The translations under genes and the position numbers were made by a program. The notes under the pieces were generated by a model. The model was not told where the DNA came from, did no database searches, and was given only the letters and a program-made list of their open reading frames with translations. DNA of 64,000 nt from Bacteroides oleiciplenus YIT 12058 (lineage in GTDB: Bacteria; Bacteroidota; Bacteroidia; Bacteroidales; Bacteroidaceae): assembly GCF_000315485.1 (NCBI RefSeq), contig NZ_JH992944.1:382603-446602 (forward strand). Reading direction: 5' to 3'. Shown piece by piece: positions 49,691-58,781 of the stretch; the first letter of the stretch is position 1, and each line of letters starts with the position of its first letter.

Positions 49691-51688
49691 TTAGAGTGAA
49701 AATGATGCCACCCTTTGCATACGCTCTATCAATTCATCACCCAGCGCCGTCTTATCTTCAATATGTTTCAGCACTGCCATAACAAACGGATTGCTCTCGA
49801 AATCTCCACGCACTTGCTCGAAGTCCATTTCTTTCTCCGCACGCGAACCATCAGCACCGAAGCCTGTCATGGAAGCCAGGGAGAATTCTTTTTTGGCATC
49901 GTTGTACACCATGCGGTCCAGTCCCACTACAGCTTCTTTCCACTTCTCTACTATGCGGATGATATCTCCTGTAGTTATATTCTCAGGCTTGATTCCGTAG
50001 AATTCTTCCAACTTTTCATAAGCCCACGTCCACTCGTAAGTGTAGTAATTCTGGTGCATCTTCTCAAACTCCGCATTGATATACTTCAGGCGGTCTACTT
50101 TGCCGCACTCTATGTCATTAATCAACGCATCTATTTCACTTTTCGGAGCTATCAGACCGGAAATGTCCACCCACTCACCGCTACCTATCGGAGTTTCGGG
50201 TTTCAAGCGGGCACGTATTTCTTCATTACTCTTGAAGTCTATTCCTTCCAGACGTTTAATGACGGAGTTACCAAGGAATTTATGAATAGCTATCTCATAG
50301 AATTGAATACCTTTCACCAAAGCCGAGTTACGTATTTTTGCACTGTGGAAGGAGTAGATATCGGAAAGCTCTCCCGAAGCATGACGCAAGTTCTGCAACG
50401 TTTCCCGCCCCTTGAACATCTTCTGAACAGTGTAGGGACTGAGCAGGTTATAATTGATAAAATCCAGTTTATTCGTATCCGTACGCTTGTCACGCTTCGG
50501 CCACTTCTGTGCATCACGGATGGTTCCCACACTGCGCAGGTTGACACCCGGCACAAGATAAGTCGTATTGTTCTGCTCTATCAGATAAGAGAAAGGCAGG
50601 TTGGATGTATCGGAATGATTAACGTGGCGTCCCATCACCAGTGAGAAAGCACCTACACGGGCGGGCCACAGGATGTAAGAGTCAGAAGTAGTCTTGGCTC
50701 CACGCTCCAGCGTTCCCTGATGAATCGGCCCTAACTTATACATATGGTTACTCTGGTTGGAGCCCGAACCGGCATTCATGAATGAGAACATACCGGCAAT
50801 CAGCAAAGTGGATTTATGGTGTGTCACCGTGAACGGTCCGGCAAAGATGGCACAGGCTTCACCATTCTCTCCCTGACAGTTACTGAAAAAAAGCGATTCG
50901 GATGCTGAATAATTGTGTCCCAAGCGACAAGCCTGCCCCACAAAACAGCGGCTCAACATGGCCCCGTCGTCTATATGCGAACCGGAAGAAATGATAAAGT
51001 CGTCGCAAATAACTCCGTGACCGATATGCACCGGTGCTTCTTCATTGCTATTGACACTACCATTAAAGAGGCGGCATGTTCCACAAATGCGGCAATAATC
51101 TCCGATGCGCACATTCTTGATAGAACCGGTGTTGAGTATCATCACATGATTGCCGATAGTGCCCACCGCAGAAGCATGCTTATTGGAATAAAAATCAGTG
51201 ATGGCTTTCATCCGACAAATCAATTCCGGACGGTGACGGTAAAGGGCCAGGATATAAGCCTGATGTGCAGAAAGCTTATCATTGATAAGCACTTCACGTC
51301 CACCGGTTTCATTCAGCACAGACACCTCTACCCCATTACCGAATTTACTCAATCCATCCACCAGGATGATATCTACATTCTCAATGAATGTATCATGCCC
51401 GATTTCATAATTAGCAATATAGTTCTGGATATTCTCTATGCAGCAATTGTCCCCCACAGTGACATTGTGGAGCGTTACATGGCGCAAACCGGAATGTTTC
51501 TTAATCCCTCCCGGCAATGTGAATTCTGATTGAAACACACCCAAACGTACACTCCCCGAAAAGCGGGTATGATGCACAAATTCGGTAGCAAAGTTTTCCG
51601 CTACCGTTACTTTCCCCCAATCATCCGCCAGACACGACTGGCTTTTCAACCGAAGTACTTCGTCTTCAGTTAAACGTCTATAATTCAT
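49691..51688 (-). CDS. DUF4954 family protein with left-handed beta-helix region
   Basis: The start is taken at 51688 (MNYRRLTEDEVLRLKSQSCL), giving 665 residues; an ATG two codons earlier is possible. The N-terminal two thirds show hexapeptide-like repeats with small residues and the pattern of a left-handed beta-helix, for example HNVTVGDNCCIENIQNYIAN and HIGHGVICDDFIISSGSHID. The C-terminal third is helical (EWTWAYEKLEEFYGIKPENI). This matches DUF4954, common in Bacteroidetes. A link to sugar-nucleotide or acyl transfer is suggested by the fold only. It lies 69 bases above the fumarase and is followed upstream by hflX across a palindromic element. Confidence 0.9.
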   Translation of the reverse strand: MNYRRLTEDEVLRLKSQSCLADDWGKVTVAENFATEFVHHTRFSGSVRLGVFQSEFTLPGGIKKHSGLRHVTLHNVTVGDNCCIENIQNYIANYEIGHDTFIENVDIILVDGLSKFGNGVEVSVLNETGGREVLINDKLSAHQAYILALYRHRPELICRMKAITDFYSNKHASAVGTIGNHVMILNTGSIKNVRIGDYCRICGTCRLFNGSVNSNEEAPVHIGHGVICDDFIISSGSHIDDGAMLSRCFVGQACRLGHNYSASESLFFSNCQGENGEACAIFAGPFTVTHHKSTLLIAGMFSFMNAGSGSNQSNHMYKLGPIHQGTLERGAKTTSDSYILWPARVGAFSLVMGRHVNHSDTSNLPFSYLIEQNNTTYLVPGVNLRSVGTIRDAQKWPKRDKRTDTNKLDFINYNLLSPYTVQKMFKGRETLQNLRHASGELSDIYSFHSAKIRNSALVKGIQFYEIAIHKFLGNSVIKRLEGIDFKSNEEIRARLKPETPIGSGEWVDISGLIAPKSEIDALINDIECGKVDRLKYINAEFEKMHQNYYTYEWTWAYEKLEEFYGIKPENITTGDIIRIVEKWKEAVVGLDRMVYNDAKKEFSLASMTGFGADGSRAEKEMDFEQVRGDFESNPFVMAVLKHIEDKTALGDELIERMQRVASFSL

Positions 51689-51710
51689 GACCAACCAATT
51701 TTAGTTATCA

Positions 51711-51772
51711 GTCATCAGTTATTAGTTGTTTGCCGCTGTTAACCTTCTAGCAAATAACTAATAACTAACAAC
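51711..51772. repeat. Imperfect 23-bp inverted repeat between hflX and DUF4954 genes
   Basis: 51711-51733 pairs with 51750-51772 with four mismatches in 23; the arms contain AACTAATAACT. The arm type resembles the element at 391-490. It fills the gap between the hflX stop and the next gene start. Confidence 0.6.
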
Positions 51773-51777
51773 TTAAA

Positions 51778-53037
51778 TTATTCTTCCTCTTCTTCGTAGG
51801 TCTGATAAAGAAAATCGTTGTAAGGGTACTTCTGTACGTGCAACTCTTTCACACGTGCGTAAACCACACTCTTGAGTTCCTCTAAATTGATTTTTTCGCG
51901 GGCAGAAATAAAGAGGCAGTTATCCTCCATCTTTGCCATCCACGTCTTCATCAGTTCCTCGAGTGTTAAGTTTTCCTTTGTTCTGGGGGTAAGGTCGTCA
52001 GACGCTTTCTCGACATAAGTGTAAGCGTCTATTTTATTAAATACTAATATCATTGGCTTACCGGCTGCACCAATATCCGCCAATGTTTTATTGACTACTT
52101 CTATCTGTTCTTCAAAATCCGGATGCGAAATGTCCACAATGTGCAACAGCAAGTCCGCTTCGCGCACCTCATCCAGTGTTGATTTAAAGGAGTCTACCAA
52201 ATCCGTCGGCAACTTACGAATGAAACCAACCGTATCTGAAAGCAGGAATGGCAGGTTATCGATTATCACCTTGCGCACAGTAGTATCCAACGTTGCAAAC
52301 AGCTTGTTTTCAGCAAATACTTCGCTCTTGGCAAGCAAGTTCATCAAAGTGGATTTACCCACATTGGTATACCCCACCAATGCCGCACGAATCATACGTC
52401 CGCGATTCTTCCGCTGGGTTGACTTCTGTTTATCTATTTCTGCCAGACGTTCTTTCAACAACGACATACGATTCAGGATGATACGGCGGTCCATTTCCAA
52501 CTGCGTTTCACCCGGACCACGAAGTCCCACGGAACCTTTACCGCCACCGGCGCCGGAACCACCACCTTGGCGTTCCAAGTGAGTCCACAAACGTTGCAGA
52601 CGAGGGAGCATATACTTGTATTGTGCCAGCTCCACCTGAGTTTTCGCATTGGCAGTCTGTGCCCGCATGGCAAAAATATCGAGAATAAGCGAAGTACGGT
52701 CCAATATCTTGATTTTCAACTCCGCTTCAATGTTACGTATCTGTTTCGCAGAAAGCTCATCGTCGAAAATCACCATACCGATTTCGCGTTCAGCTTCCTC
52801 CTCGTTCCGGATATATTCTTTAATTTCTTCCAGTTTACCTTTGCCGACATAGGTCACAGAATGTGCCTGGTCCAACTTCTGAGTAAACCGTTTCACTACT
52901 TCCGCCCCGGCTGTCTCAGCCAAGAATGCCAGTTCATCGAGGTACTCGTTCGTCTTGCGCTCATCCTGTGTTTTCGTGATGAGACCAACCAATACCGCCG
53001 TTTCTGCCTGTACTTCGGAGATTACAAATTCTTTCAT
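51778..53037 (-). CDS. hflX: GTPase HflX
   Basis: HflX is a ribosome-associated GTPase that splits stalled 70S ribosomes after stress. The 419-residue protein has the N-terminal HflX domain (RFTQKLDQAHSVTYVGKGKL and VIFDDELSAKQIRNIEAELK), the glycine-rich linker GGGSGAGGGKGSVGLRGPGE, and the G domain with GYTNVGKST, DTVGFIRKLP and FNKIDAY. It is complete with a normal length. A TATATTTG box at 53074-53081 (minus strand) lies 37 bases above the start and within the end of the upstream lipoprotein gene's gap. Confidence 0.96.
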   Translation of the reverse strand: MKEFVISEVQAETAVLVGLITKTQDERKTNEYLDELAFLAETAGAEVVKRFTQKLDQAHSVTYVGKGKLEEIKEYIRNEEEAEREIGMVIFDDELSAKQIRNIEAELKIKILDRTSLILDIFAMRAQTANAKTQVELAQYKYMLPRLQRLWTHLERQGGGSGAGGGKGSVGLRGPGETQLEMDRRIILNRMSLLKERLAEIDKQKSTQRKNRGRMIRAALVGYTNVGKSTLMNLLAKSEVFAENKLFATLDTTVRKVIIDNLPFLLSDTVGFIRKLPTDLVDSFKSTLDEVREADLLLHIVDISHPDFEEQIEVVNKTLADIGAAGKPMILVFNKIDAYTYVEKASDDLTPRTKENLTLEELMKTWMAKMEDNCLFISAREKINLEELKSVVYARVKELHVQKYPYNDFLYQTYEEEEE

Positions 53038-53082
53038 TTACTATACCTTATTTATATATACTATTAGCGGCGGCAAATATAA

Positions 53083-53640
53083 TTATTTTTGCAGAAATCC
53101 TTCAGAAATCTTTTCATTTAATTCAGAAACGATCTCCTTATAATCAGCCCGTCTGCCGCACGCATGTATTTCTAATAACGGATATTTATCGGCAATGTTC
53201 GCCAATAAATCTTCCATTGAGGGAGCAACGGGAAGTTTGCTATACTCTTCATAAGTATAGGTGAGAAAAGCCACATTAGGGCCTATTCCTCTATTATCCA
53301 ACCAGTAGCCTTGTACTAAAGGAGTAGGCAGACAGAGTTCTTTTCCTCTAAACAAATCCTTCGGGTGAGGATAAGAGACAATCCGGCTGCGTCCCCCATC
53401 CATTATCACAGGAACCAGATTGGAATAATCCGCTTTCATTTTATAAATGTAGACCACAGGAGAGGTGGAGGCAGGAGAGCCTCCCATTATCAAATCCTTC
53501 CGGGTATCTTGCTGGTTCATGGATATTTCTTCTGTCTTCACATTCTCTTTCTTTGATTGTTTTTTGCTTGTACCGCATGCTGACACTCCCAGCAATAAGC
53601 ATAAGATTAAAACAGAAACAACTAATTTATATTTTATCAT
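53083..53640 (-). CDS. Lipoprotein of unknown function
   Basis: The 185-residue protein starts with a lipoprotein signal (LVVSVLILCLLLGVSAC, Cys22) followed by a basic, low-complexity stretch (GTSKKQSKKENVK). The mature part contains VVYIYKMKADYSNLVPVIMD and RADYKEIVSELNEKISEGF and no domain I recognise. No negatively charged surface-export signal follows the cysteine, so it probably faces the periplasm. Its promoter box (TATATTTG at 53680-53687, minus strand) lies 40 bases above the start. HflX lies 45 bases downstream on the same strand. Confidence 0.75.
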   Translation of the reverse strand: MIKYKLVVSVLILCLLLGVSACGTSKKQSKKENVKTEEISMNQQDTRKDLIMGGSPASTSPVVYIYKMKADYSNLVPVIMDGGRSRIVSYPHPKDLFRGKELCLPTPLVQGYWLDNRGIGPNVAFLTYTYEEYSKLPVAPSMEDLLANIADKYPLLEIHACGRRADYKEIVSELNEKISEGFLQK

Positions 53641-53740
53641 AGTGCACCTTCATTCTACGAATTACTTTAACTTGAGAAGCAAATATACGTAAATAATAAC
53701 AAATAGGGCACAATTAGCCCAAAATATCTGTAAAAGAAAA

Positions 53741-53770
53741 GGGAAAAGGCTATTCAACATACCCTTTCCC
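53741..53770 (-). terminator. Terminator behind the first C10 protease gene
   Basis: On the minus strand GGGAAAGGG pairs with CCTTTTCCC (9 bp with one G-U pair) across a 12-base loop, followed by TTTTCTTTT. It lies 29 bases below the stop codon of the protease gene. Confidence 0.75.
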
Positions 53771-53798
53771 CATCTTTCAAAGCAATTATTGTGCAATC

Positions 53799-56336
53799 TT
53801 ATTTCTTTATAAATTTGCTCCGATATATTTTTCCATCAACGGATTGTAAAATAACAATATAATATCCGGCTGTTAATCTTCCTACTGAAACAGAATACTC
53901 ATTGCCTGTAGTATCACTCAATACCTGCTGCAAGACTTTCTGACCGGAAACGTTATAGATGCTGATATTACTTGCCGCAACAGAAGTGTGAACACGAAGT
54001 ACATCTTCTACGGGTTGCCCATAAATAACAACAACGTCTTTATCAACGACTTCATCCTCAATACCAGTGATTGAACTTACGGTAAAGCTTAACACAGCCA
54101 ATGGCTTGTCACCATTATACTGACCATTCGCCTCAGGTTTATATAGATTTACAGTATATTTTCCTTCTCCTATCATCGGATCTATTTCCATCATAAAGTT
54201 CAGCGATTTGCCTTCCTCTACAAACACTTCAGCATAATGTAAATTGGTTGTGCTATTTTCTCCTACCTTAAAAATAGCTGCCATCAACTTTTCATCATAT
54301 ACATTGCCGATACCACTCAATGATAAATCAGCTGACAGTTTCAATGTTTCTCCTTCTTTCAATTGATTATTCTCCAGACGGATATTCTTCGCAACCAAAG
54401 TTGGTGAGCCTGTTGCTTTATTTACAGTAACAGTATTTGCCGCATCAGTCATGAACCACCAATAATCTCCCCACTGGATAGCCGGGCATATATAGTAATC
54501 ACCAGCTGATAAATCTAAAGCCTGCGAATAGGTTTGCAAATCACCGGAAAGCAACAGTTCTTTATCTACCGTGCCCGGAGGCAACAATACTTGGTCTTCA
54601 CCAACAAGAGCAAGCGCATTTTGCGCTTCATCCTTAGTAATGAACACAACAGCCATCTGTCCATACAGTTCTGTCGTCGTACTCTGATTGGTCAACAGCA
54701 CACGGAAATCTCCTCTGCGACCACCATACAAATTATGCAATGACTCCACACTTCCGATGATTTCATCTCTTTTCAGACTTCCGGAGAACGGAGTCAATAC
54801 ACACTTTTCACCAGTCACTACAAGTGTAAACTGAGTTTCGTTGCCTACAATACCACGTACTCGACTCCATCGGGTTTCCCGTTCATCTTTAGTCGCCATG
54901 TAAAGTGCATATGTGCCATCTGCCAAGCTCTTCGGAATGGTTACGTCGGAAAGCGTCATACTGTTTGTCCCATAATTACTCTTCACATCTCCGATAGCAG
55001 TTTTGCCCAAACTCAACTGTTCACCTCCTTTTTCTGCAATGAGTGCCAATTGCCCATTCTTGAGCATCGAAGTCATATTAAACATTTTAGTAATGGTAAT
55101 CGCAAATTTTTCTTCCTTGGTCACTTCCAGCTTGCTCGCCTCAAGCTTTGACAAATAGAAACGTGAGACATAAGTCATGGATTCCGAAGAGGGCTGCATT
55201 CCGGTAATCATACCTTGCCCAAAAACGAATCCGCCTCCCAAATTAGTTCCACCGCCAATACCCGGTGAAGAAGGATTCAAGGAAGTTACTTCAAAATAAC
55301 CATTATTAGCTCCTCCCCAACCCCAGTTGACATGCACCATATCCTGAGCATCGTAACCATCAAACACAAATTCGTGCCCCACGTCGATTGAAGCTCCATT
55401 ATAAAGTACCGGACGCCCTTCACTTAATTCTTTTTTTATCATATCCATCCACTCGGTGGAAGTGAAATATTCACGAGATACATAGCCCAGATTCTCATTA
55501 TATCCAAAGTAATCAATCAAGGCCTGAGCCACCGCTCTGGAAGAAGCTCCCGAACCGTTAGGGGAATAGACCATTTCTACAGCTACTCCACAAGCATACA
55601 TCAATTCAGCCACAGCATCGGCTTCTTCGGCTGTATATGCACCGCTAACGTACTGGGGCAACATCTTATCCCAGCGAAAAGTGGTATTCCCATAATTAAA
55701 CGAACACGTCTGACCATCTTTAAGCTTATAAGAGTGTGCACCCTTACCTTTTACCGGATATTCATAATACTTCATAATCATTGCCATAGCCGTAGCAACA
55801 CAACCAGTCACACTGCGTTCTGTATCCACAATCGGACAAGCATTTTTATAAGGGGTATCCTGGTCCCAGTTAATGTCACTCATCATCGGATCTACTGTTT
55901 CCGGAAAAGTAGCACGAGTCAGAAGCTGAGGTTCAATCACCTCCTGCTTTCCATTGACCAACTCCATATACGCAGCATTATAATTTTCCAACCATCCCCG
56001 AAGATTGGATGGAAGATTTTCAGTAACAAAACCTCCATTGTCCGAATAACCAAGTACAGATTTCATACGGTCGTCACCAGATACTATGACATAAGCAGAT
56101 TGTGCATTATTGTAGACATAGAAAGCAACTCCCTCCGCACCACGGGTAGATGCGGATTTCAGTAAATCGCCGGAAACGGCAACCAATTGGACATCTGCAA
56201 CATTACGAGTTACAACACCGGACGACTGCATAAAGAAGGTGCGAGCTATAGAAAGAGCTTCTTCCGGAGAACGTTGAGCAGTCCATGCCCTTAAACTACA
56301 TAAAAGCACTAATAATAAGAGTAGTAATTTCTTCAT
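53799..56336 (-). CDS. C10 (streptopain-like) cysteine protease with type IX-like C-terminal sorting domain
   Basis: From the upstream in-frame ATG at 56342 the protein has 847 residues; the second ATG at 56336 gives a cleaner signal peptide (KKLLLLLLVLLCSLRAWTA). An inhibitory prodomain (about 22-145) precedes the C10 peptidase domain with Cys181 (SVTGCVATAMAMIMKYYEYP) and His323 (VGHEFVFDGYD), and the NWGWGG motif after it. Two beta-rich domains follow. The last 80 residues (about 768-847) read GQPVEDVLRV, then ISIYNVSGQKVLQQ and LTAGYYIVILQSVDGKIYRS. This is the type A sorting-domain pattern of type IX cargo. A second C10 gene lies upstream. The catalytic residues are intact, so it should be active after prodomain removal. 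Confidence 0.92.
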   Translation of the reverse strand: MKKLLLLLLVLLCSLRAWTAQRSPEEALSIARTFFMQSSGVVTRNVADVQLVAVSGDLLKSASTRGAEGVAFYVYNNAQSAYVIVSGDDRMKSVLGYSDNGGFVTENLPSNLRGWLENYNAAYMELVNGKQEVIEPQLLTRATFPETVDPMMSDINWDQDTPYKNACPIVDTERSVTGCVATAMAMIMKYYEYPVKGKGAHSYKLKDGQTCSFNYGNTTFRWDKMLPQYVSGAYTAEEADAVAELMYACGVAVEMVYSPNGSGASSRAVAQALIDYFGYNENLGYVSREYFTSTEWMDMIKKELSEGRPVLYNGASIDVGHEFVFDGYDAQDMVHVNWGWGGANNGYFEVTSLNPSSPGIGGGTNLGGGFVFGQGMITGMQPSSESMTYVSRFYLSKLEASKLEVTKEEKFAITITKMFNMTSMLKNGQLALIAEKGGEQLSLGKTAIGDVKSNYGTNSMTLSDVTIPKSLADGTYALYMATKDERETRWSRVRGIVGNETQFTLVVTGEKCVLTPFSGSLKRDEIIGSVESLHNLYGGRRGDFRVLLTNQSTTTELYGQMAVVFITKDEAQNALALVGEDQVLLPPGTVDKELLLSGDLQTYSQALDLSAGDYYICPAIQWGDYWWFMTDAANTVTVNKATGSPTLVAKNIRLENNQLKEGETLKLSADLSLSGIGNVYDEKLMAAIFKVGENSTTNLHYAEVFVEEGKSLNFMMEIDPMIGEGKYTVNLYKPEANGQYNGDKPLAVLSFTVSSITGIEDEVVDKDVVVIYGQPVEDVLRVHTSVAASNISIYNVSGQKVLQQVLSDTTGNEYSVSVGRLTAGYYIVILQSVDGKIYRSKFIKK

Positions 56337-56372
56337 AGGCATAATTTATTAGAGTAATTAAAAAGGAAGTTG

Positions 56373-56402
56373 CAAAATTACAGTAATTTATTAGCCTACA
56401 AA
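56373..56402 (-). promoter_or_regulatory. Promoter of the first C10 protease gene
   Basis: On the minus strand TTTG (56399-56402) is followed after 18 bases by TAATTTTG (56373-56380), matching both Bacteroides promoter boxes. The start codon is about 35 bases below, so this protease can be transcribed separately from the second one. Confidence 0.65.
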
Positions 56403-56465
56403 GATTTTCCACTGCTATTTTGCAAATCAATATAAAACGAAGGTGAGTTTAAAGTATCATAAAGC

Positions 56466-56501
56466 AATTGGCAGACAAAGTTCAAACCTTATCTGCCAAT
56501 T
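56466..56501. terminator. Hairpin between the two C10 protease genes
   Basis: AATTGGCAGA pairs perfectly with TCTGCCAATT (56466-56475 with 56492-56501). It lies 67-102 bases below the stop of the second protease gene. The T-rich side is on the plus strand, so on the minus strand it would be a weak terminator or an mRNA-stabilising hairpin. Confidence 0.5.
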
Positions 56502-56567
56502 TTATTTTAAAGTAAAAATATCAGAGCTGCTCTTAATAAATTTACTCCGAATACCTGAAAAAAGTCT

Positions 56568-58694
56568 TTAATGTGAATTATATAGAACCTTTAAAACATT
56601 CTTTCCCTGTCTTATAATATAGAGACCATTCTGTGACAATGCTACGGTACCTTTTCCTCCCTTTATACTTGTTATTTTAACTCCATAGCCGGTATATATA
56701 TCAATCACCTCATCAAGATTTTCACTGGTGATATCCAGTCCAGTAGCTGTAGTAACAACCTTTAAAGGTTGAATGGATTCAGCTTGTTCAATACCAGTTT
56801 CTACGTCTTTAATTGTGAAGACAAGTCTCAGCTCATTGCCGGTGAACTGCTTCCATGTATCGTCTTTCCGATAACTGCCTATCGCATAATACTCTCCTAC
56901 AGGTAATCCGGGATTTCCGGAGATGGTGATAGTGCTGGAGGCACTACCTGGTATTACGGTATAATCACTTATGCGCGTATAGGGAAGCAGTGCTCCATTT
57001 TTGCGTATATAAACAGCAAAGTCGTCTTCATACTTCATTCCTTTATTCTCTACTTGCAGTGTAAAAGTCATCTCTTTTCCTTCCACAGCTTCGCCAACCA
57101 GCACAGCTGGAGCAAGTTGGGATAATTCGAACTTACTTCCCGGATTGCTAAGTGAAATACTATTGGCAGTGACTTCTACATTATAATAAGTACTCATATC
57201 TTCCAGTCCACGTAGCATACTCGGCTTTTTCTCACCCTCTTTTTGTGAGGCAAAATGAAGTTGATAGCTACCATTGGGTACTGAAGCAGGGATTGTTCCA
57301 CTTAATGTAATGCTGTTCCATCCACTTCCGATGTTTATACCCGAAAAAGCGCTAGGGTTTGTAAGAAACGTAACAAACTCATCTCCCTGATATAAAGCTA
57401 AACCAATAACACCAGTCATAGGCGTAGCAGTGTTCCAGATTTTAGTAAATCTTACACCAACACTTTCATCTCTTGCATATTGGCTCTTTGTAGCTTCCAT
57501 ACTTCCCTCCAATGTGAAACCACTAATTATTTCTCCGGTTGTTTCCGGCTGTACAAGTAACATGATATATTGCATGGCATTATAAGCTCCGCTTCCGCTT
57601 CCTGTACCACCAGCTCCCGGCTCCAGAGCACTCAACGAATAATATCCGTTGGCATATCCACTCCAGCCCCAATTGAAATGGTACATGTCTTTCTCATCGC
57701 ATCCATCCAGTACGAACGCATGTCCGCCTCCGGAACTTTGTCCACTATATAGAATAGGACGTCCGGCCATTAATTCCTTTTGAATCATATTCTTCCAGCG
57801 CCCTTCGCTATTATAATCACGACCTTCAAAATACATATTAGGATTATATCCGAATTGTTTCGTCAAAGCATTATATTGTTTGAATATACCTGCTCCACTG
57901 CCGCCGGCAGCATTCAGATTATAATCCATATCCATAGCAACACCACAATGAAGCATTAATTCGGCTACTGCTTTCTTTTGTTCCTCTGTTGCCGTACTTG
58001 TATATTGAGGTAGCATCAATTCCCACTTATAATTAGCCTCCTCATAGTTTACGGAAAGTGTTTTTTTTAGGGTTGCAGTTGTATAACTGTAACTCCCTAT
58101 TCCCTGTTTGGGGTATTCATAATATTTCATCACCATTGCCAATGCTGTGGCAGCACAGCCGGTAACAGTTTTTTCTCCCCTTTCTTCCGGACAATCCAGA
58201 TTATACGGGTCTCCCTGATCCCATTCTATTTTATCTAAAAGCGGAGCAATAACCGGAGGTATTGCTCTCGTCGCCGAACTTTGAATCTCGACCGGATTTT
58301 CCACGGAACCATCATTTTCATTCATTCGTTCCATCTCAGCTGCATAAAATTCCAGCCAATACTTAGTGTTAGGAGGCAAATGGTCGTAATTCAAGCTTCC
58401 TCTATCAGAATATGCTAATACTTCACGCGCACAATCATCACCCGAGATGATGACAAATCCATTATCATTCCCTGTATTAACAATATAATAAGCCGGATAA
58501 GCCATAGTACGGGTCTGTATGCTTTCTCCGTTTATCAGTTTCAGCCCTTTTACATCAATGTGCTTCATGGCTACATGAGAACGCACAAATGTACGAGCAA
58601 TTTCTAATGCTTGTTGCGGGGTGCGTGGAGCCGCAAAAAGCCATCCTGAGCAGATCAGGAAAACAAAAACAAGGGTGACAATAGCTTTTTTCAT
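56568..58694 (-). CDS. C10 (streptopain-like) cysteine protease, second copy
   Basis: The 708-residue protein has a signal peptide (MKKAIVTLVFVFLICSGWLF, cut after AA), a prodomain (about 23-145), and a peptidase domain with Cys180 (TVTGCAATALAMVMKYYEYP) and His325 (SGGGHAFVLDGCD), followed by FNWGWSGYANGYY. Beta-rich domains follow, and the C-terminus (LDEVIDIYTGYGVKITSIKG then NGLYIIRQGKNVLKVLYNSH) has a weaker resemblance to the sorting domain of the first copy. The two proteases share the same layout but differ widely in their C-terminal halves, so they are paralogues that have diverged. Position beside SusC/SusD suggests extracellular protein use. Confidence 0.9.
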   Translation of the reverse strand: MKKAIVTLVFVFLICSGWLFAAPRTPQQALEIARTFVRSHVAMKHIDVKGLKLINGESIQTRTMAYPAYYIVNTGNDNGFVIISGDDCAREVLAYSDRGSLNYDHLPPNTKYWLEFYAAEMERMNENDGSVENPVEIQSSATRAIPPVIAPLLDKIEWDQGDPYNLDCPEERGEKTVTGCAATALAMVMKYYEYPKQGIGSYSYTTATLKKTLSVNYEEANYKWELMLPQYTSTATEEQKKAVAELMLHCGVAMDMDYNLNAAGGSGAGIFKQYNALTKQFGYNPNMYFEGRDYNSEGRWKNMIQKELMAGRPILYSGQSSGGGHAFVLDGCDEKDMYHFNWGWSGYANGYYSLSALEPGAGGTGSGSGAYNAMQYIMLLVQPETTGEIISGFTLEGSMEATKSQYARDESVGVRFTKIWNTATPMTGVIGLALYQGDEFVTFLTNPSAFSGINIGSGWNSITLSGTIPASVPNGSYQLHFASQKEGEKKPSMLRGLEDMSTYYNVEVTANSISLSNPGSKFELSQLAPAVLVGEAVEGKEMTFTLQVENKGMKYEDDFAVYIRKNGALLPYTRISDYTVIPGSASSTITISGNPGLPVGEYYAIGSYRKDDTWKQFTGNELRLVFTIKDVETGIEQAESIQPLKVVTTATGLDITSENLDEVIDIYTGYGVKITSIKGGKGTVALSQNGLYIIRQGKNVLKVLYNSH

Positions 58695-58714
58695 ATTTCA
58701 ATCATATTAATGAT

Positions 58715-58750
58715 GAAAAGGCTATGCCGTAAAAATAGCATAGCCTTTTC
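58715..58750 (-). terminator. Perfect 12-bp hairpin behind the surface lipoprotein gene
   Basis: GAAAAGGCTATG (58715-58726) pairs perfectly with CATAGCCTTTTC (58739-58750) across a 12-base loop; on the minus strand the stem ends in CCTTTTC. It lies between the lipoprotein stop and the second protease start and may reduce readthrough from the SusC/SusD operon into the proteases. Confidence 0.65.
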
Positions 58751-58781
58751 TATACATAAAGTCAATTATTCAAAGAACAAT

